From the NCBI GenBank assembly GCA_029945375.1, contig CM057067.1:2046001-2110000 (forward strand): DNA of 64,000 nucleotides, given 5' to 3'. Shown piece after piece: positions 44,434 through 56,985 of this stretch. A model generated the notes under the pieces. It did not search any database and had not been told where the DNA came from. It saw nothing but the letters and a program-made list of their open reading frames with translations. The first letter of the stretch is position 1. Each line of letters starts with the position of its first letter. Made by a program: the position numbers and the translations under genes. The DNA comes from Agaricus subrufescens. Its lineage: Eukaryota > Basidiomycota > Agaricomycetes > Agaricales > Agaricaceae.

Positions 44434-45545
44434 ATGTCGACTTTGTACGGAATCCGCAATATCATCTTGAAGCGCGCCACCGGCAGTATTTCCAAAACAG
44501 TGGCATTTACAGTCAAATCTCAGCAAGACATTTCTACTGCGACTTTCACCGACACGGAAGCCTACTCAAAGCAAAGTGCCGTCAAGCAAGCCGCTATCCA
44601 GGAGACTATCAAATATTCTGCCTTATGTGGTGTGGATGCTGGTGGTGCTGAAACCGCCGAAATTCAGTTAGTATTTTTCGTCGTGTCTCCTTAGTGCTCA
44701 TCATTCAACCACTTGAGTTTAGAAGCACTTATCACTCTGGGGGCTCCGGTGACAAATTCGAGCGCTTGACAGTATTAATGAAGGACAAAAGTGGTAATCA
44801 ATTACACTTTTATCGTCAATCCGACAAGACCTTTTGGGAGCGCGTACATGTCCCGAGGAACACTACTGACAACAAACAAATTTGGGAAACAAATAACGAT
44901 TACATTGCTATTACTAAGGAGCAATTCGTCAAGTGAGTCTGGCTCGATCATTTGCTAAGAACATTAATCGATGTCTGTGCAGTAAGCAAGCTCCGGGCTC
45001 TTGAGCCAAGTTCAAGCATCCAATTTGAATAACGGGCTTTCTTTGTTACAATCAGCCTAAATGTATTCCGAGCCGTATCACTTCTGAATTTGTTGTCTGG
45101 AAATTTGTATCGTCGATTGCTGAATTAACTATCTGCTGTGCTGTATTTCCAACATGTATCGTCGTCCTCATTCAGTTCGTGCTGTGGTAGTATGATTAGT
45201 GTAAGCAGATGATAACGCAGTCGATTCAGTACTTTTCGTAAAGTCTCTGATGAGAAAGCTAAAGGAAGAATAGCTAGTTGCGTGATTCAATGGTACACGC
45301 CTTCCTCCATTGTTCATAGTATCCCTAATCAACTGACTCCGAGAAATCGGTCTAAAGCACAGGTAGAATGAGCATGCTTGATCGTAAAGGCAGTAAAGAT
45401 AAGATAACCCCACCTATGACTGGTGATAGCCGATTGTCGACCCTTGTTCTCAAAGGTATGACCCTAAGTTGTAATTTGGACTCAATTAAACACTGCCAAA
45501 GTGATTATGAGCTTTCCATTATGCGTTCGACCGACTATCAAGATC
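44390..45545. repeat. Segmental duplication, copy B (partner 14330-15430)
   Basis: Carries the paralogue plus a diverged 3' region matching the order of words in copy A, up to GCGTTCGACCG at about 45,525. Confidence 0.7.
44434..45004 (+). CDS. Small three-exon protein of unknown function, paralogue B
   Basis: Exons 44434-44666, 44723-44932 and 44983-45004 (introns 56 and 50 bp), 154 residues beginning MSTLYGIRNIILKRA and ending NKQAPGS. It shares intron positions, promoter-proximal sequence (CTTCGAGCTGTAATTCTTCA) and about 60-70 percent of residues with the gene at 14372. The change EIQSTYHSGG versus EIAGTYHTGG brackets the first splice junction and supports it. Function unknown; conservation of both copies suggests each is under selection. 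Confidence 0.75.
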
Positions 45546-47247
45546 GTATAACAAACAAAAAAATACATCGAGTACAGTGCAACCAATTCTCATCAGCATA
45601 TGCTCCAAGCCTCTCGCCTTCATTCAATCCCGCCTTCAGGCAAAAGGGGAAGACGTTCAGCGAATGCCACACCCCCGGACCATGTGCCAACGCAACATGG
45701 GCCGCGACCGAAGTCTTTCCGGAACGCAGTGAATCTCAAGGGATTCAGTGGCCATGTAGGGTATCTCCTAGGAAAGACCCCCCGCATTACACGAGGCAAA
45801 TAACCTAGGAGTCTTGTGGTTCAAGCGAGAGAGAGAGGGTACAGCTTCGAGAGTTGAAAGCGAACATAGGTAGAAATGGGTACGAAATACGAGGAAGAAA
45901 AAGAGTAAAGGAAAAGATCTAGATAAAATTAAGCAAACGCTCTTCAAGTGCAGTGGGTGACCTACCACGTATATACACAGGTATGGGCGGTGGTGTCATT
46001 GTTATGCACTGGATGAGGCAACCTTGAGCTAACGTATGTTAGCGTGAGTGGAGGATTTGAACGAGATGCAGTGATTCACCTGAAGCCTGGTGTGAGCTAA
46101 TCGTTACCGTGCCACAATTGTAGATGGATATATGTGCCCATACTAGTGATCATGTGAATGATTGTGGCGGGAAGATTCATGTGGCTGACCTACGTATGAG
46201 CAACGCGACTGGCTGACCAGTGAATATTTACTGTGGATACCATTTCCCGCTACCGCTGGGTGTGTAGAGACCACTAAAGTTACTGCGTCGGCTAGCTGCG
46301 TGAGTGCATGTGTATGAGTGAAGAGAACCGCTGGCTCGCGCTTAGTTACCTAGACCCTCGCAGGAAGCGATTGTAGTGCTGGATAGATAATTAATATATG
46401 ACAAGGGTGACAGTATATCCAAACACACCGATGACTGTCAATGACTAAAGATGGCGGGCACCAGTTCAATAATGTGGGGCGGCTGAATCTTTGGTGAGTG
46501 TGATTGACGTGAGTAAGTGGGAGGGAAGGCTCACGGGATAAGGCAAGTGGCATTGCGGGCAGGTAAGTCATCAGGGGATTTGTACACGAATAAGCCATCG
46601 ATGGTATTAGTTGTAGGTCAAGATGGGTGAAATAAAAAGAGGGTGGTTTGAGGGGTTTATATATGTTTCCTGGCGGGGTCTCATTTCCTGGCGGGGTCTC
46701 ACCTTGTAGGCCAGATCATCTCTGATGTTCTCATCATTTGTGGCAAAAGAAGTGCAATATACATCAACCAGATCTGTCTCTTATAAGTTCATTCGCAGAC
46801 GAAAGACCAGAGAAACGTGATTGCGATCAAACAGGACTCGGTGTTAGAAATCTCATGTTGACCTGGAGGAGCTGACCGCATGTTCTGAAACCGGGTCCCA
46901 GACTGCTTGTCACGAAACGGCTGCGAGTTGGAGTTGATTCTATCTTGTTGGACACAGATAGGTGTGTAGGAGTCATATATGTTCATGTGCTTGGAAGACC
47001 AGTAACCAATGCGCTCTTCAGGATGTCCTCAGCTCGTATTACTAGGACAGTCCGCCTGGACCATTTTGGCTGGCGAAGATGCTGGATTAGCATTTGCAGC
47101 GCGATCGTTGATTGTATAAGGCGAGGCATCAGATCAACCGTACTTGGGCTTGGTGGAGGAAAAAGCCAAGATGGCACCTAAACTGGGGTTAGGGTCTGGC
47201 TACTTTTACGCGATGAGTTTTTTTCATTATTTTCCTTTCTTTCTAAC
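45546..47247. other. Long intergenic stretch, no gene supported
   Basis: Open frames here are short and motif-free. A small duplication (TTTCCTGGCGGGGTCTCA twice at about 46,666-46,700) is the only repeat I noticed. The region may hold an untranslated RNA or an unrecognised gene, but nothing supports one. Confidence 0.35.
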
Positions 47248-48116
47248 ATGAACGTGCAGTACGGACGAGCTGCTGTGGGTCTGGCTCGTGCACTCGCAAC
47301 CGACGCAGTCAAGCCTCTCTATGGCACAGTTGCGTCACACTCCAGCTATATCTTCCTTCGCTCAAATGAACCACCCTCCGCGTTCCCCGTCAAAATTTCG
47401 ACGCGGATTCAACGCGAATTGCTGTTGCGCACAATGAAACTGGGAGCCATTGTGAATTTTGCCTGGACAGGCGAACCCTCGAACCTGCCTGAGGGAGACG
47501 CTTCCGCTACTGTGTTCTCGAGAAGTGGAAGGATGGAGATTCCTCATATAACGTTGGAAAACATGAACGATGTGGAAGCTAGGGTTAAAGCTCATATTGA
47601 AAAAGAGGCTATCGAAAAGGGAACCGATGAGCAGATCAACCTTTACATCTGTACGCATGGTGCCCGAGATTGCCGCTGCGGTGAGCACGGGAGTGGATTT
47701 GCTCGTGCGTTGAGGGAGGAGACAAAACGTCGGAATCTAGGGCATCGGGTCAAAGTCTGCGAGGTTGGTCATGTTGGAGGACATAGGTATACTTATTTCA
47801 ACTACCCCCGATTGTTGGCTCTGAATGGTTTACTGCACAGACATGCAGCAAATTTACTTGTATATCCTCATGGCGAATGGTGAGTACATTGTAGCTATGG
47901 GTTTCGTCGTCTCAATGGCTCAATACTGTTTTACAAATGTGTAGGTTAGGCCAGCTCAGGCCCAACGATGCTCCACGCGTCCTCGACGAAGTATTAGCGT
48001 ACCCAGTTCGGCCGTTCACTTCAAATGATCCGCCAATGGCCCCTAAGCACTGGCGAGGGCGCACAGGACTTTCAAAGGACGAACAAATTTCGCTATTTGA
48101 AAGATACCCCCACTAG
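47248..48116 (+). CDS. Apd1-like sucrase/ferredoxin-domain protein (thioredoxin-like Fe-S protein)
   Basis: Two exons, 47248-47880 and about 47945-48116, joined at HGEW/LGQLRPNDAP; about 268 residues. N-terminal PLYGTVASHSSYIFLRS is typical of the family. The core has CTHGARDCRCGEHG and EVGHVGGHRYTYFNYPRLL, the conserved Cys and HxxxH-type positions that hold a [2Fe-2S] cluster in Apd1-type proteins, followed by LLVYPHGEW and the DAPRVLDEVL helix. The start ATG may be internal; the first residues could be a mitochondrial presequence or a missed exon may precede them. The role is probably redox or metal/ROS tolerance by analogy with yeast Apd1. It is convergent with the next gene, with only 28 bp between stop codons. 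Confidence 0.85.
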
Positions 48117-48144
48117 AAGTCCTAGCGTACATGGAGACAGTTCT

Positions 48145-50558
48145 TCACAATACCTTATTGATGTTCTCCCAAGTCACTTTCCACCCATCTGGAAAACCTG
48201 GAGCATTACCTTCACTACCATCCCATCCTGCTGCCATCATCGCGATTCCAAGTAAAAAGGAACCCGACCCCGGGAAATATGGTGTTGGGACCCGCGTACC
48301 TCCGATCGGCATCCCCACATCATCGAACTGATAGAGCGAGTCGAGTAGCCAGTCAACAGCACGATCCGGTTCACCGTTGCGAGCCGCTGACATTGCGAGC
48401 ATTGGAAAGTCCCACCTATGGACTTTCAGATGACGCGTTGCTGCCTTGTGGAAAACAACACTTACCCCCAGAATCGCGTTACATTCCAATGTGTCCATAC
48501 TTTTTCAGCCGTCGCTTTTGCCATTGCGAGGTCTAGACCGTCTGTTGGTGGTAGCCAGCCATGCAAGCCTACTAATGCCGGATGATCGCTCGTAAATGCA
48601 GGATCGTCCCAGAAATTTTTCTCAATTCCTTCATATACCATATACGTGCCGTTGTCAACCGGTAGCGGTGCTAAGTTATTTTTGACGTCGATCCAGGACT
48701 GTGGCACTTTCTTTCCTAGTCCATTCATCCACTTCTCGGCAATGTCTAATCCAAATCTCCAGTACGCGAGCTCGAATGCGGGGTTTTGCGTCACGTTTGG
48801 GCTTGTATCTTCACTAACTACAAACATCGGTGGTCCCAGGTCATAAACCTTTGTACTCTCGTTAAACCATGCAAATGCGGCCATCCAGTCGGCTGTTTCC
48901 TGGACCACATTTTCCCATTTCTCCAACGTCTCCTTTGTTGGAAAACTGCGATATTCGTATTCAGCGAAAACAAGAGGATGAGGTTGTTGCCAGATAAGAA
49001 GGTTGTTAATCTCGCCCGGAGCTGAGCGACCGGATGGGTCCGTCATTTTGGGCCACCGAGCGCCGGAAGGCCATCCTTGTTGGACCTGTGAACGTGCAAT
49101 CGAAGTTGGCATGGAGCGGTCGTATATTGAACTAGAGCGTCTGAGCAGGTCCCAATTATTCCACAGGGCCCAGTGGGTGGAATGCCAGAAGTACATTTCT
49201 GTCAGGCAAATTCTGTCAATTGTTCGTCGATCGGTCGAGATTCCGTGCTCACCCATATGGAATTTTCTTTGTATGAAAGGAATCGATATCAGTGTTCGAA
49301 CATAATTCGAATCCGACTTACCCATACTGCCAAGAGTGGTTGTGTCAGCATACAATACGTTTTTGTAATATCAGCGAAACAGACGAACCCATCCGTTGTT
49401 CACTAGACCCGACTATACCAGAAAACATCATCAGAACGATCACGGCTACATTCCTTGGGCCCTCACCTCCTGTGGTGGCGTATCGCCTGCCTCGTTTACC
49501 CTCATGAGGTATCTTGACAGAATAATTCTTCGTTGAAGTTCATTTGCCCTTGTATCCGTGGAACCGGTCAACACATCCACAAATCCACCATTCGACCAAA
49601 AATCTTCCCAGACCTTCTCAGATTCTTCGAAAATATCTTTCGCTTGAGAAGTTTGGTTGGTGTCCGATGCTCCAAAAGTCACAGCCAGAGACCAGTTCCG
49701 TTGATTGTTTTTTACTTGGGGGATGACAGTGTAGGTGTGTTTGACGGGGCTGTTTCGTCGGATATCGTGAGCATCACCATTCAACGTCGTCACGAAAGTG
49801 GCTGAGTCGAGAGTGTGATGGATGACGCTGCGAAGTGAAGAAAGAGTCTGAAGTGTCGTAGTATGGTTTTCCGGGAAGTCGTAACTTCCGACGAAAGGAG
49901 CGCTAAACTTGGCGGTGCCGTCGCACCATGGGAAGTCCAGGAAGACACCAAGTCGCCCATTCGCCAGCAAACTGGATTCCAATTGGATGGCAACCGTGTC
50001 AGTTGAATCGGCGGAGGCGACCTTGACCGTTACAGAAGTGTTTTTAAAAGAGAACTTGCTTGTGATAGTACCGCTCCATAAATCCAGAGTCTGTTGTGTA
50101 TCCTTGAGATCACCCTCTGTCACTTTCATCATCGTGCCTTCGTCATCCAGAAATGCTAAACCTATCCTTCCAAGGTTGACTCGATTGGGATTCGCTATCA
50201 ACCATTGCTCTATTGGGTTCCTACCTCCAAAATCGTACTCCACTGGTCGGCCATGATTCAACCAACTGACGCCTCTATATGCTTCGATGTCATCCTGGGT
50301 TACGTTCGGTGGTAGACTGTCATTCTTCCAACCCCAAGTAGAGAGTGTATTGAAAGGGAGAAAAGTTTGTAATCCGGTGATATCGGTCCCGAAAGCGAAA
50401 TTGCCATTGCCGACTTGGATAGGTGTTGTTGGATTGGAAGAGGTACGGACAGGGTTGTAAAGTGATACGAGTCTATGACGATCAATCTTCGAGCCTGAAC
50501 TGGAGATAGCGAGTGATTGGATGGCCAGGGCCAATAGACAAACAAGGGTTCGTTTCAT
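48145..50558 (-). CDS. Secreted six-hairpin glycosidase-like protein with micro-exons
   Basis: 712 residues; exons 50558-49467, 49412-49389 (24 nt), 49326-49322 (5 nt), 49266-49253 (14 nt), 49198-48466 and 48415-48145. All introns are GT-AG, 50-62 bp, and the total is an exact multiple of three. The signal peptide is MKRTLVCLLALAIQSLA. The N-terminal half is a beta-rich domain (TTPIQVGNGNFAFGTDITGLQ). The C-terminal half is an alpha/alpha barrel with GLVNNGW, then WYGKFHMEMYFWH across the tiny exons, and HWALWNNWDLL. Many N-glycosylation sites (NTS, NHT, NWS, NVT) fit secretion. The family belongs to six-hairpin glycosidases related to GH65/GH95; the substrate is not predictable, perhaps a plant or fungal cell-wall oligosaccharide. 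Confidence 0.85.
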
Positions 50559-51917
50559 CAGACGAAAGCTGAGGTGGTAGCCGATCTAGTGTTGGAACAC
50601 TTCATGGTGAAGAAACTGGAGGAGGTTCTTCAGCGTTTACAAGTGACAATGACGGCCCGGTGTGTACCGCATGATGATAGATCAGCGGTCCATTAGGTGG
50701 GCCGCCTTGCGTGGCTGGTGACTTGGTCTGCGTAGATTATTTATGCGTCATATGATAGTCAGATTGACGAAATTTGTTGACATTCAGGCAGGGTGGGAAC
50801 ACCTGCTTCATTGTATTGGACAATCGATCGCTCAACACAGCGTAGTCTGTCGTTAGTCTGATACTAGTTAGTATGTCAAATAATAGAACATCTCAGGTTT
50901 GAGGATTCGACTGCAGATTTTTGGATATTTCCATTTGAGTATGTTTATCTTCTCAGTCCCAAGTGCGAGGGATCTTATTTTTCAGCTAGAATCTTTATTA
51001 GTAGGCAAGGAGTGTTCCGCCGACGACGAGCCCTTGGGCGGTTGATTAGTGTAATACTAACCGACATCAGCACACTTCAGGTCTTTTGCTCTCTCCTGCC
51101 AATCAAGATGGAAGTCAAAAGCTACATCCACCTATGAGAACGTTGGTTATGGTCTGATGCTTGCAAGGATAGTGCTCGAAAATTCTGATAGAATACAGAT
51201 CCCTGGAGTTTGGGGATAGCAATGGTCAAATGGGATTTGAGAAATCGCTTTACTGAATGTGGGTCAGTGATTTATTAGACGTATCTCAATACAATCATGA
51301 TTAATACTCTGCCACCATTCAGACTTCACAAGGAAATGCAGAGGCTCACCTTGGCACCAGCAGATATATTCAAAAAGCTTGTGAACAATTGCGTTTGCAA
51401 TCTTCATCATAACCGAGATGTCCGTGGTTCCGGCTTATCAGCCCGTACCCTGCACTATCACACAGGCTCGATGGCAGAAGCAGTGACACACAATCGATTC
51501 TTGTCACATCTAGGGCGTATGTGATTCGAGTTCTGTTCGAGTTGTTCCGTGTCCAAGCTCCACTAATTGATGTTTGATATCTACTTAAGAGGTAACGCAC
51601 AACCCACGAGGGCTGTGAGCCAGCCTACTGATTTGGGCAATCAAATGCAACTAGAGAGTATTTTTCACCGCACTATCAGAGACAGTATTTCTGTGTTCCA
51701 GACCATAACGAATGAGGGTTCTTCTGGCGAATTTCTTCAGGAGAATGCCGACGGACCATGGTACAGTGAAGGAGCTACTAAGAAAGGGTGTAGTCCACTC
51801 CCGACAGGCGGACTTCGCTCTCGACATGCAAAAGGGGAATGCCAATAATAGACTCGGAGCGATCAAAAGGCCAAACAAGGTATGCAAGAGTACAGCGAAC
51901 TACGGCGTTCTTTCAAT
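50559..51917. other. Intergenic, no gene supported
   Basis: Divergent promoter region between the glycosidase-like gene and the PhzF-like gene. The plus-strand open frames at 51,297-51,850 lack motifs. Confidence 0.4.
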
Positions 51918-52829
51918 ATGTCTTCCCCTAGGAAGCTCAGCTTTCACATCATCGATGTCTTCACAACAACAAGATACCAAGGAAACCCACTTGCTCTTGT
52001 TCATGTTCCTCCTACAGAATCTAAAAGCTTAACGCAAGAACACAAACAAACTATCGCTCGGGAATTCAACCTTTCCGAGACGGTGTTTATACACGATGGT
52101 AGCCCCGATCTTCCTCCGGATGCGCCTATCAAGATTGATATCTTCACGACTGAAGAGGAGCTCCCGTTTGCTGGACATCCTACCGTGGGATCTAGTTGGT
52201 TCTTATTGTCGAGGCCAGGGGAAAGCAGGAGGGAGATCACTCTGCAGATAAAGGCGGGCAATATGCCCGTTGCCTTGTTGGATTCTGGCAGAGTTCGAGT
52301 CAAGGTTCCTACGGATTTCAAAGAACATCATCCAATTGTAGTCCCTCTCATTAAATCTGCTCAAACAAATCTTCGCGACATTGATTATACGAATGGAGCA
52401 GATGGTGCCGAGGCGGTTGCATCTATCGTCAAAGGAGTTACTTATGTCCTACTTCGACTTAATTCGCAAAGCGCCCTAGAGAAACTTCAGGGTACATCAG
52501 GGAGGATTGAATTGCCTGGACTCGGGGAATGGCAGGGATTCGTGGGCCTATATGCCTTCTTTGAGCAAGGGAATGGGATTGTTAGGACGAGAATGTTTGT
52601 GGGTAATTTGGAAGATCCCGCTACCGGATCTGCAGCAGCCACTCTTGGTGGATGGCTTGGAAGGAGAAAGGGTCCGGGAAAATGGAAATTCGAAGTTACA
52701 CAAGGGGTCGAAATGGGGAGAAGGTCAGAGATTGACGTGTTTGTTGAGATCAGGCAGGACGGTGGAGTAGGAGGGATTGATTTGAGTGGAACTGCCGTTG
52801 AAATCGCTGAGGGGTCAATTGTTTTTTGA
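51918..52829 (+). CDS. PhzF-family isomerase/epimerase-like protein
   Basis: 303 residues without introns, starting at [18 protein letters not shown] (an in-frame ATG at 51882 is less likely because it adds a non-conserved tail). Family motifs: [16 protein letters not shown], the catalytic Glu in [25 protein letters not shown], and [16 protein letters not shown]. The duplicated PhzF fold of two half-domains fits the length. PhzF relatives catalyse isomerisations or epimerisations near carboxylates; the substrate is unknown. It is upstream of a P450 and a 2-oxoglutarate-type oxygenase on the same strand. Confidence 0.93.
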   Translation: MSSPRKLSFHIIDVFTTTRYQGNPLALVHVPPTESKSLTQEHKQTIAREFNLSETVFIHDGSPDLPPDAPIKIDIFTTEEELPFAGHPTVGSSWFLLSRPGESRREITLQIKAGNMPVALLDSGRVRVKVPTDFKEHHPIVVPLIKSAQTNLRDIDYTNGADGAEAVASIVKGVTYVLLRLNSQSALEKLQGTSGRIELPGLGEWQGFVGLYAFFEQGNGIVRTRMFVGNLEDPATGSAAATLGGWLGRRKGPGKWKFEVTQGVEMGRRSEIDVFVEIRQDGGVGGIDLSGTAVEIAEGSIVF

Positions 52830-54361
52830 TGGTTGATATACTACTAAAGGTGGCTTCGCTGGGTATACATAGCGCCATGTCAGAAATTTGTACAGACAGG
52901 GTCTAAGGGTGATGGGGCGCATTTCCGCCGGTATGAGGTAGAAGCTAACATGCTAGGTAGGTTCAATTCTCGTCGAGCGCCATTATCTCTGGTACTGTGT
53001 ATCTGATTGGATATATTTTATCTCTCCCGACTGAGAGGTCTCTGTCTCATCTATTCCTAGAGCTCACTTTCCCGATGGGGTCATTTTACTGATGATCAGT
53101 AATTGATAAAGCATCAAGATTTCTCAGCCTAATTTTAGGTTCCTGCGAAGTAGTTTGCTCACGGAGTTACATACTTCCTTGATTATGGGCCTGTCACCAG
53201 CTCCTGATATGTTATAGAATAAGGGCTCGTGGAATCTAGGGTTGTTATATTATAGCTGCAGACCGCGTGCGTTTTTCTCGCGTTATTCAATCGGTGGCTG
53301 AACTAGTGGGCTTGGCTTGCAACGCATTGGGTATTAGTATGTGAAAAGAAAATGCCGTAAAAGTGGTGGAACGTTGCTTAAACGAGGGCCTACAAGCTCT
53401 ACACTGGCGTTCAAAACGGATAATCAACTGGCAATTCACGCTGTCTATTGCTCTTCTTACCGTATTGGGGTTCAATAAGGCCGCAAAAAATTTCAGATAC
53501 AGGCGATTGCCAGTGACTAAACACCTCAAATAGGAGCGCAAAGTGGTGAAACTGTGGGCGACTAGGTCTCTTACGTTGACAGTTGATAATCAGAGAGATC
53601 TAGGTCCCAGCGCCCTAGTTACTGTAGGGTACGTAATGACTAAACATGCACCGCCAAAGATTTTTTCCACTGATCTTCCTCATTCATGGTGTGTTTCCGC
53701 ATGAAATGCACGATGCTTCAAGTGCTTGTTTTATAGTATACATATACCGGAAATAGTGAAAAGGCACATTGAATGTGAGCGGCGGAGGGGGTACAGGGTT
53801 GACCTGACCGTGTGGTTGCGGGGTATCAAGGACCTAAAAAAAACTCGGGTAGCAAGGGGAGAGGGGAGTGCGGCTGGCCCGCTCCCGCCGGTGAATACAT
53901 TCTGGTCGTGAAGTATTCAACAAATGCGTGCCCGAGTGTCACCGAATTTGGAACCGGCGAAAGAGAAGGCTTCAAGAATGCCTTCAAGTTAATCATCACT
54001 TGTTCAACAGGGGTAGCTACTGGTCGGCTTGGAGCAAAGCAATTTGCCAATGCATCAACTAGTTCCTGTCTTTCGTATCCTCAGTCTACTTGACCAATAA
54101 GTATTTGAAGATGATTATCGGCCCCGGCATGGTATATACTTGGAAGGCAACATAATGCCGGCTATGTCCGGTTCGAGTTCCGATCACTTGGACAGGAAAC
54201 TTGTGTCTGTCAGATCTAACCCCAATTCGTGATAGTGACCATTCGGGTATCAAAATATTGTGAAATATAGCACCCGTTGTGGGTTCTTGGTGAAGATTTG
54301 GTGAATACAAACGAAGAAGACACGTAAAAAGCATGGGCTCGTTCAACCCTATGCCGCGAGA
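52830..54361. other. Intergenic, no gene supported
   Basis: Only short unsupported open frames (for example 53812-54093). The last few hundred bases are presumably the P450 promoter. Confidence 0.4.
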
Positions 54362-56414
54362 ATGGACCTCATCCCTACCTCTCACCCGTATCTGACCTCC
54401 CTCGCCGGCCTTGCTGTTTTACGCCTCCTCTATGCGTATGTCAAGAGCGTCCGTTCGAACCCTCGTCGATTACCGCTTCCGCCTGGTCCAAAAAGATATC
54501 CTTTTATTGGAAGCATCCTCGAGGCCCCTCCGTCGAGGCCGTGGCTCGTGTATGACAAGTGGTTCAAGACTTATGGTACTGTTTTGGTCTTTTCAGCCGT
54601 CAGGGCCGCTCATGTTCTCATACGTTGGTTTACCACAGGCGACTTAGTGTATTTCCAGCTGCCGGGGAAGTCGTTCCTGCTTATCGGGTCACATGAGAGA
54701 GCTGTCGATATTTTCGAGAAACGATCGACCAATTACTCCGACCGTCCACACTTGGTGATGCTCATGGACCTGTATGTGCGTCTATGACAATATACGAACA
54801 CCAGATGCTTACTGCCCATTTTTGTAGAATCGGATGGGACTATAATTTCGCCCTCATCCCATATGGCGCTTGGTGGCGCCGACATCGTAGAGCATTCCAT
54901 GACCACTTTGGCACGAAGAAACTGCCACAGTATTTACCTGTTCAAGTCAGACACGTGAGAGCTTTCTTACGGCGCTTACTTGCCACTCCTGAAGACTTTT
55001 TATCACATACCCGACAGTGAGTCCTTGATTGAACATACGAGAGATAGAGGCTGACTGTTCCAAGTCTTTTTGCTGCATTGATTACTGAAATATCCTATGG
55101 TATCGAGATTCAAGATCACAATGATCCATACATCCAACAGATCGAAACTGTCATGAAAGGTGTTGGCGAAGCTTCGATCCCGGGAAAGTTTCTGGTGGAA
55201 ATGTTTCCTATAATGAAGTGTATACCTAGTTGGTTCCCAGGAGCAGGATGGAAACGAAAGGCTGCATTCTATAAACGACTCAATGAGCGAGTATCAAGAG
55301 AGCCCTATGAGATTGTAAAGGAAAACCTGGTAAAGGAGCTCTAACATTGTCGTCCTTTTTGCTAATACTAAACCATCCATTCTTTAGAGGAAGGGAACAG
55401 CTCCACCGAGCGTTGCGGCTGCCCTGATTGAAGAATTACCTGAAGGAAACACGAAAGAGCGAGCAGATGCGGAAACTGTCGCGATGAATGTTGCTGGAAC
55501 AGCTTTTCTTGGTGAGGCACCCCGTCAATTGGGTTTTGCTGAGCTGATGGTTTGAACCTCAGGTGCTGCCGATACTGTACATCATTTCTTGCCTACTTGA
55601 TCTGCCCATCTCATATAATCCTAGACAGTTGCGACCACTCAGTCTTTCATCTTGGCCATGTGCTTGTATCCTGAAGTTCAAAAACGGGCACAAGAAGAGC
55701 TTGATTCAGTTCTTCAAGGGAAGCGATTGCCAGAGTTAGGTGATCAAGACTCGTTGCCATACATCACTGCGATAGCCAAGGAAGCTACTCGATGGCATCC
55801 TGTTCTGCCCACAGGTTCGTCATACTGTGTCCAAATCCATTCTATTCTTAATCTTATGGATGTCAAGGGGTCACACACATGTCCACTGAAGACGATGAAT
55901 ATAATGGTTATTTTATCCCGAAGGGAACAGCCGTCGTTGGCAGTATTTGGTATGGCTTTTGTCAGTGTCATTCTTATTCCAGAGGTTGACGTATGTTTAA
56001 GGGCTATTCTTCATGATCCTGAGGCGTACGAAGATCCGATGCGCTTCATGCCGGAAAGATTCATAAAGGACGGCCGGCTAAATCCGGACGTTCGCGATCC
56101 GTCGGTCGCTGCCTTCGGGTTTGGGCGAAGAATATGTCCTGGAATGCACATGAGTGATATCTCACTGTTCCTCACTGTCGCATCTACGCTCGCAGTGTAT
56201 GACATTCAAACAGAATTGGACAAAGAAGGGAAGCCAGTCCAAATGAGCGGTGAATACGCAGCCGGAAGTTTCCAGTGAGTAGAGCTATATTTCAATGAGT
56301 GCTCGTTATCTCATACATGGGCGTGTTAGATTCCCTCAACCTTTCAAAGCCTTAATCAGACCACGCTCAGAAGCTGCAGCAGCTTTGATACGGAACTCTG
56401 GTCTGACAGATTGA
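54362..56414 (+). CDS. Cytochrome P450 monooxygenase (microsomal, basidiomycete type)
   Basis: Multi-exon gene from MDLIPTSHPYLTSLAG, with an N-terminal membrane helix (about 10-27) and the Pro hinge LPLPPGPKRYPFIG. The I-helix GAADT-TVATTQ is split by an intron at about 55579-55628. ExxR lies in AKEATRWHP. The region after it (GVTHMSTEDDEYNGYF, then IPKGTAVVGSIW) is recovered by splicing introns at about 55815-55868 and 55952-56009. The PERF motif is MPERF and the heme loop is FGFGRRICPGMH with the ligand Cys. An in-frame first intron (about 54577-54639) could be retained without a stop. Intact. Resembles CYP families used in fungal secondary metabolism; substrate unknown. Confidence 0.92.
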
Positions 56415-56985
56415 TGTTGACGAAGATTCATGATTGAAAATACCCTTGGGGTTGTATTGTAGTTATCCGTCCTTTCATATTTAATTGTCTCCTAGTGGCC
56501 GAACGTTCGTTCTCCGAAGTTTTCAAAGAATCTAATCGGTACCTATACGTGGAATTCATGAACAGGAGTTCTTTTAATTTGTAAGGGGTAGAGGAATGAA
56601 TGCAAATAGAATGCAAATAGATTATGGGATATTGAATATTAAGTGGGGCTTGGAGCGGTGTCTTTGTGCGAAGATTTAAAATCACCTTTAGGCGGAGTTT
56701 GATGACTCATGCTATTCTGGACCCTTTGACTCTGAGATAATTCCGTCGTTTCTCATTGACTCACACCTACGCGAGAATTGCGTATCTTCAAATCTTGGTC
56801 ATTCCATCCACGCATGTCGGGCCGCTGCGGAGATTACCCCTTGTATAATCCGTCGCACTCAATCCTTCGTCATAATTGAAACTTTCATACATTTGATCAT
56901 GCTCCGTCAGCAGGCTTTAGAGTTCGCATATTCGGTATATAAGCAGGCGTAGATGGATGGATTCGAATAAGAACTTGTCACTATA
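56415..56985. other. Short intergenic region between P450 and oxygenase
   Basis: No gene. It includes the promoter of the next gene; GTATATAAGCAGG, with a TATA-like box, occurs at about 56,935, 50 bp before the ATG. Confidence 0.5.

Noticed and set aside
45168..45413. Minus-strand frame with a counterpart at 15099-15311
   Set aside because: The resemblance follows from the segmental duplication; the two frames are poorly conserved as protein and contain no motif.
55652..56278. Apparent frameshifts in the P450 after the ExxR region
   Set aside because: Two ordinary introns (about 55815-55868 and 55952-56009) restore the expected sequence, so the gene is intact.
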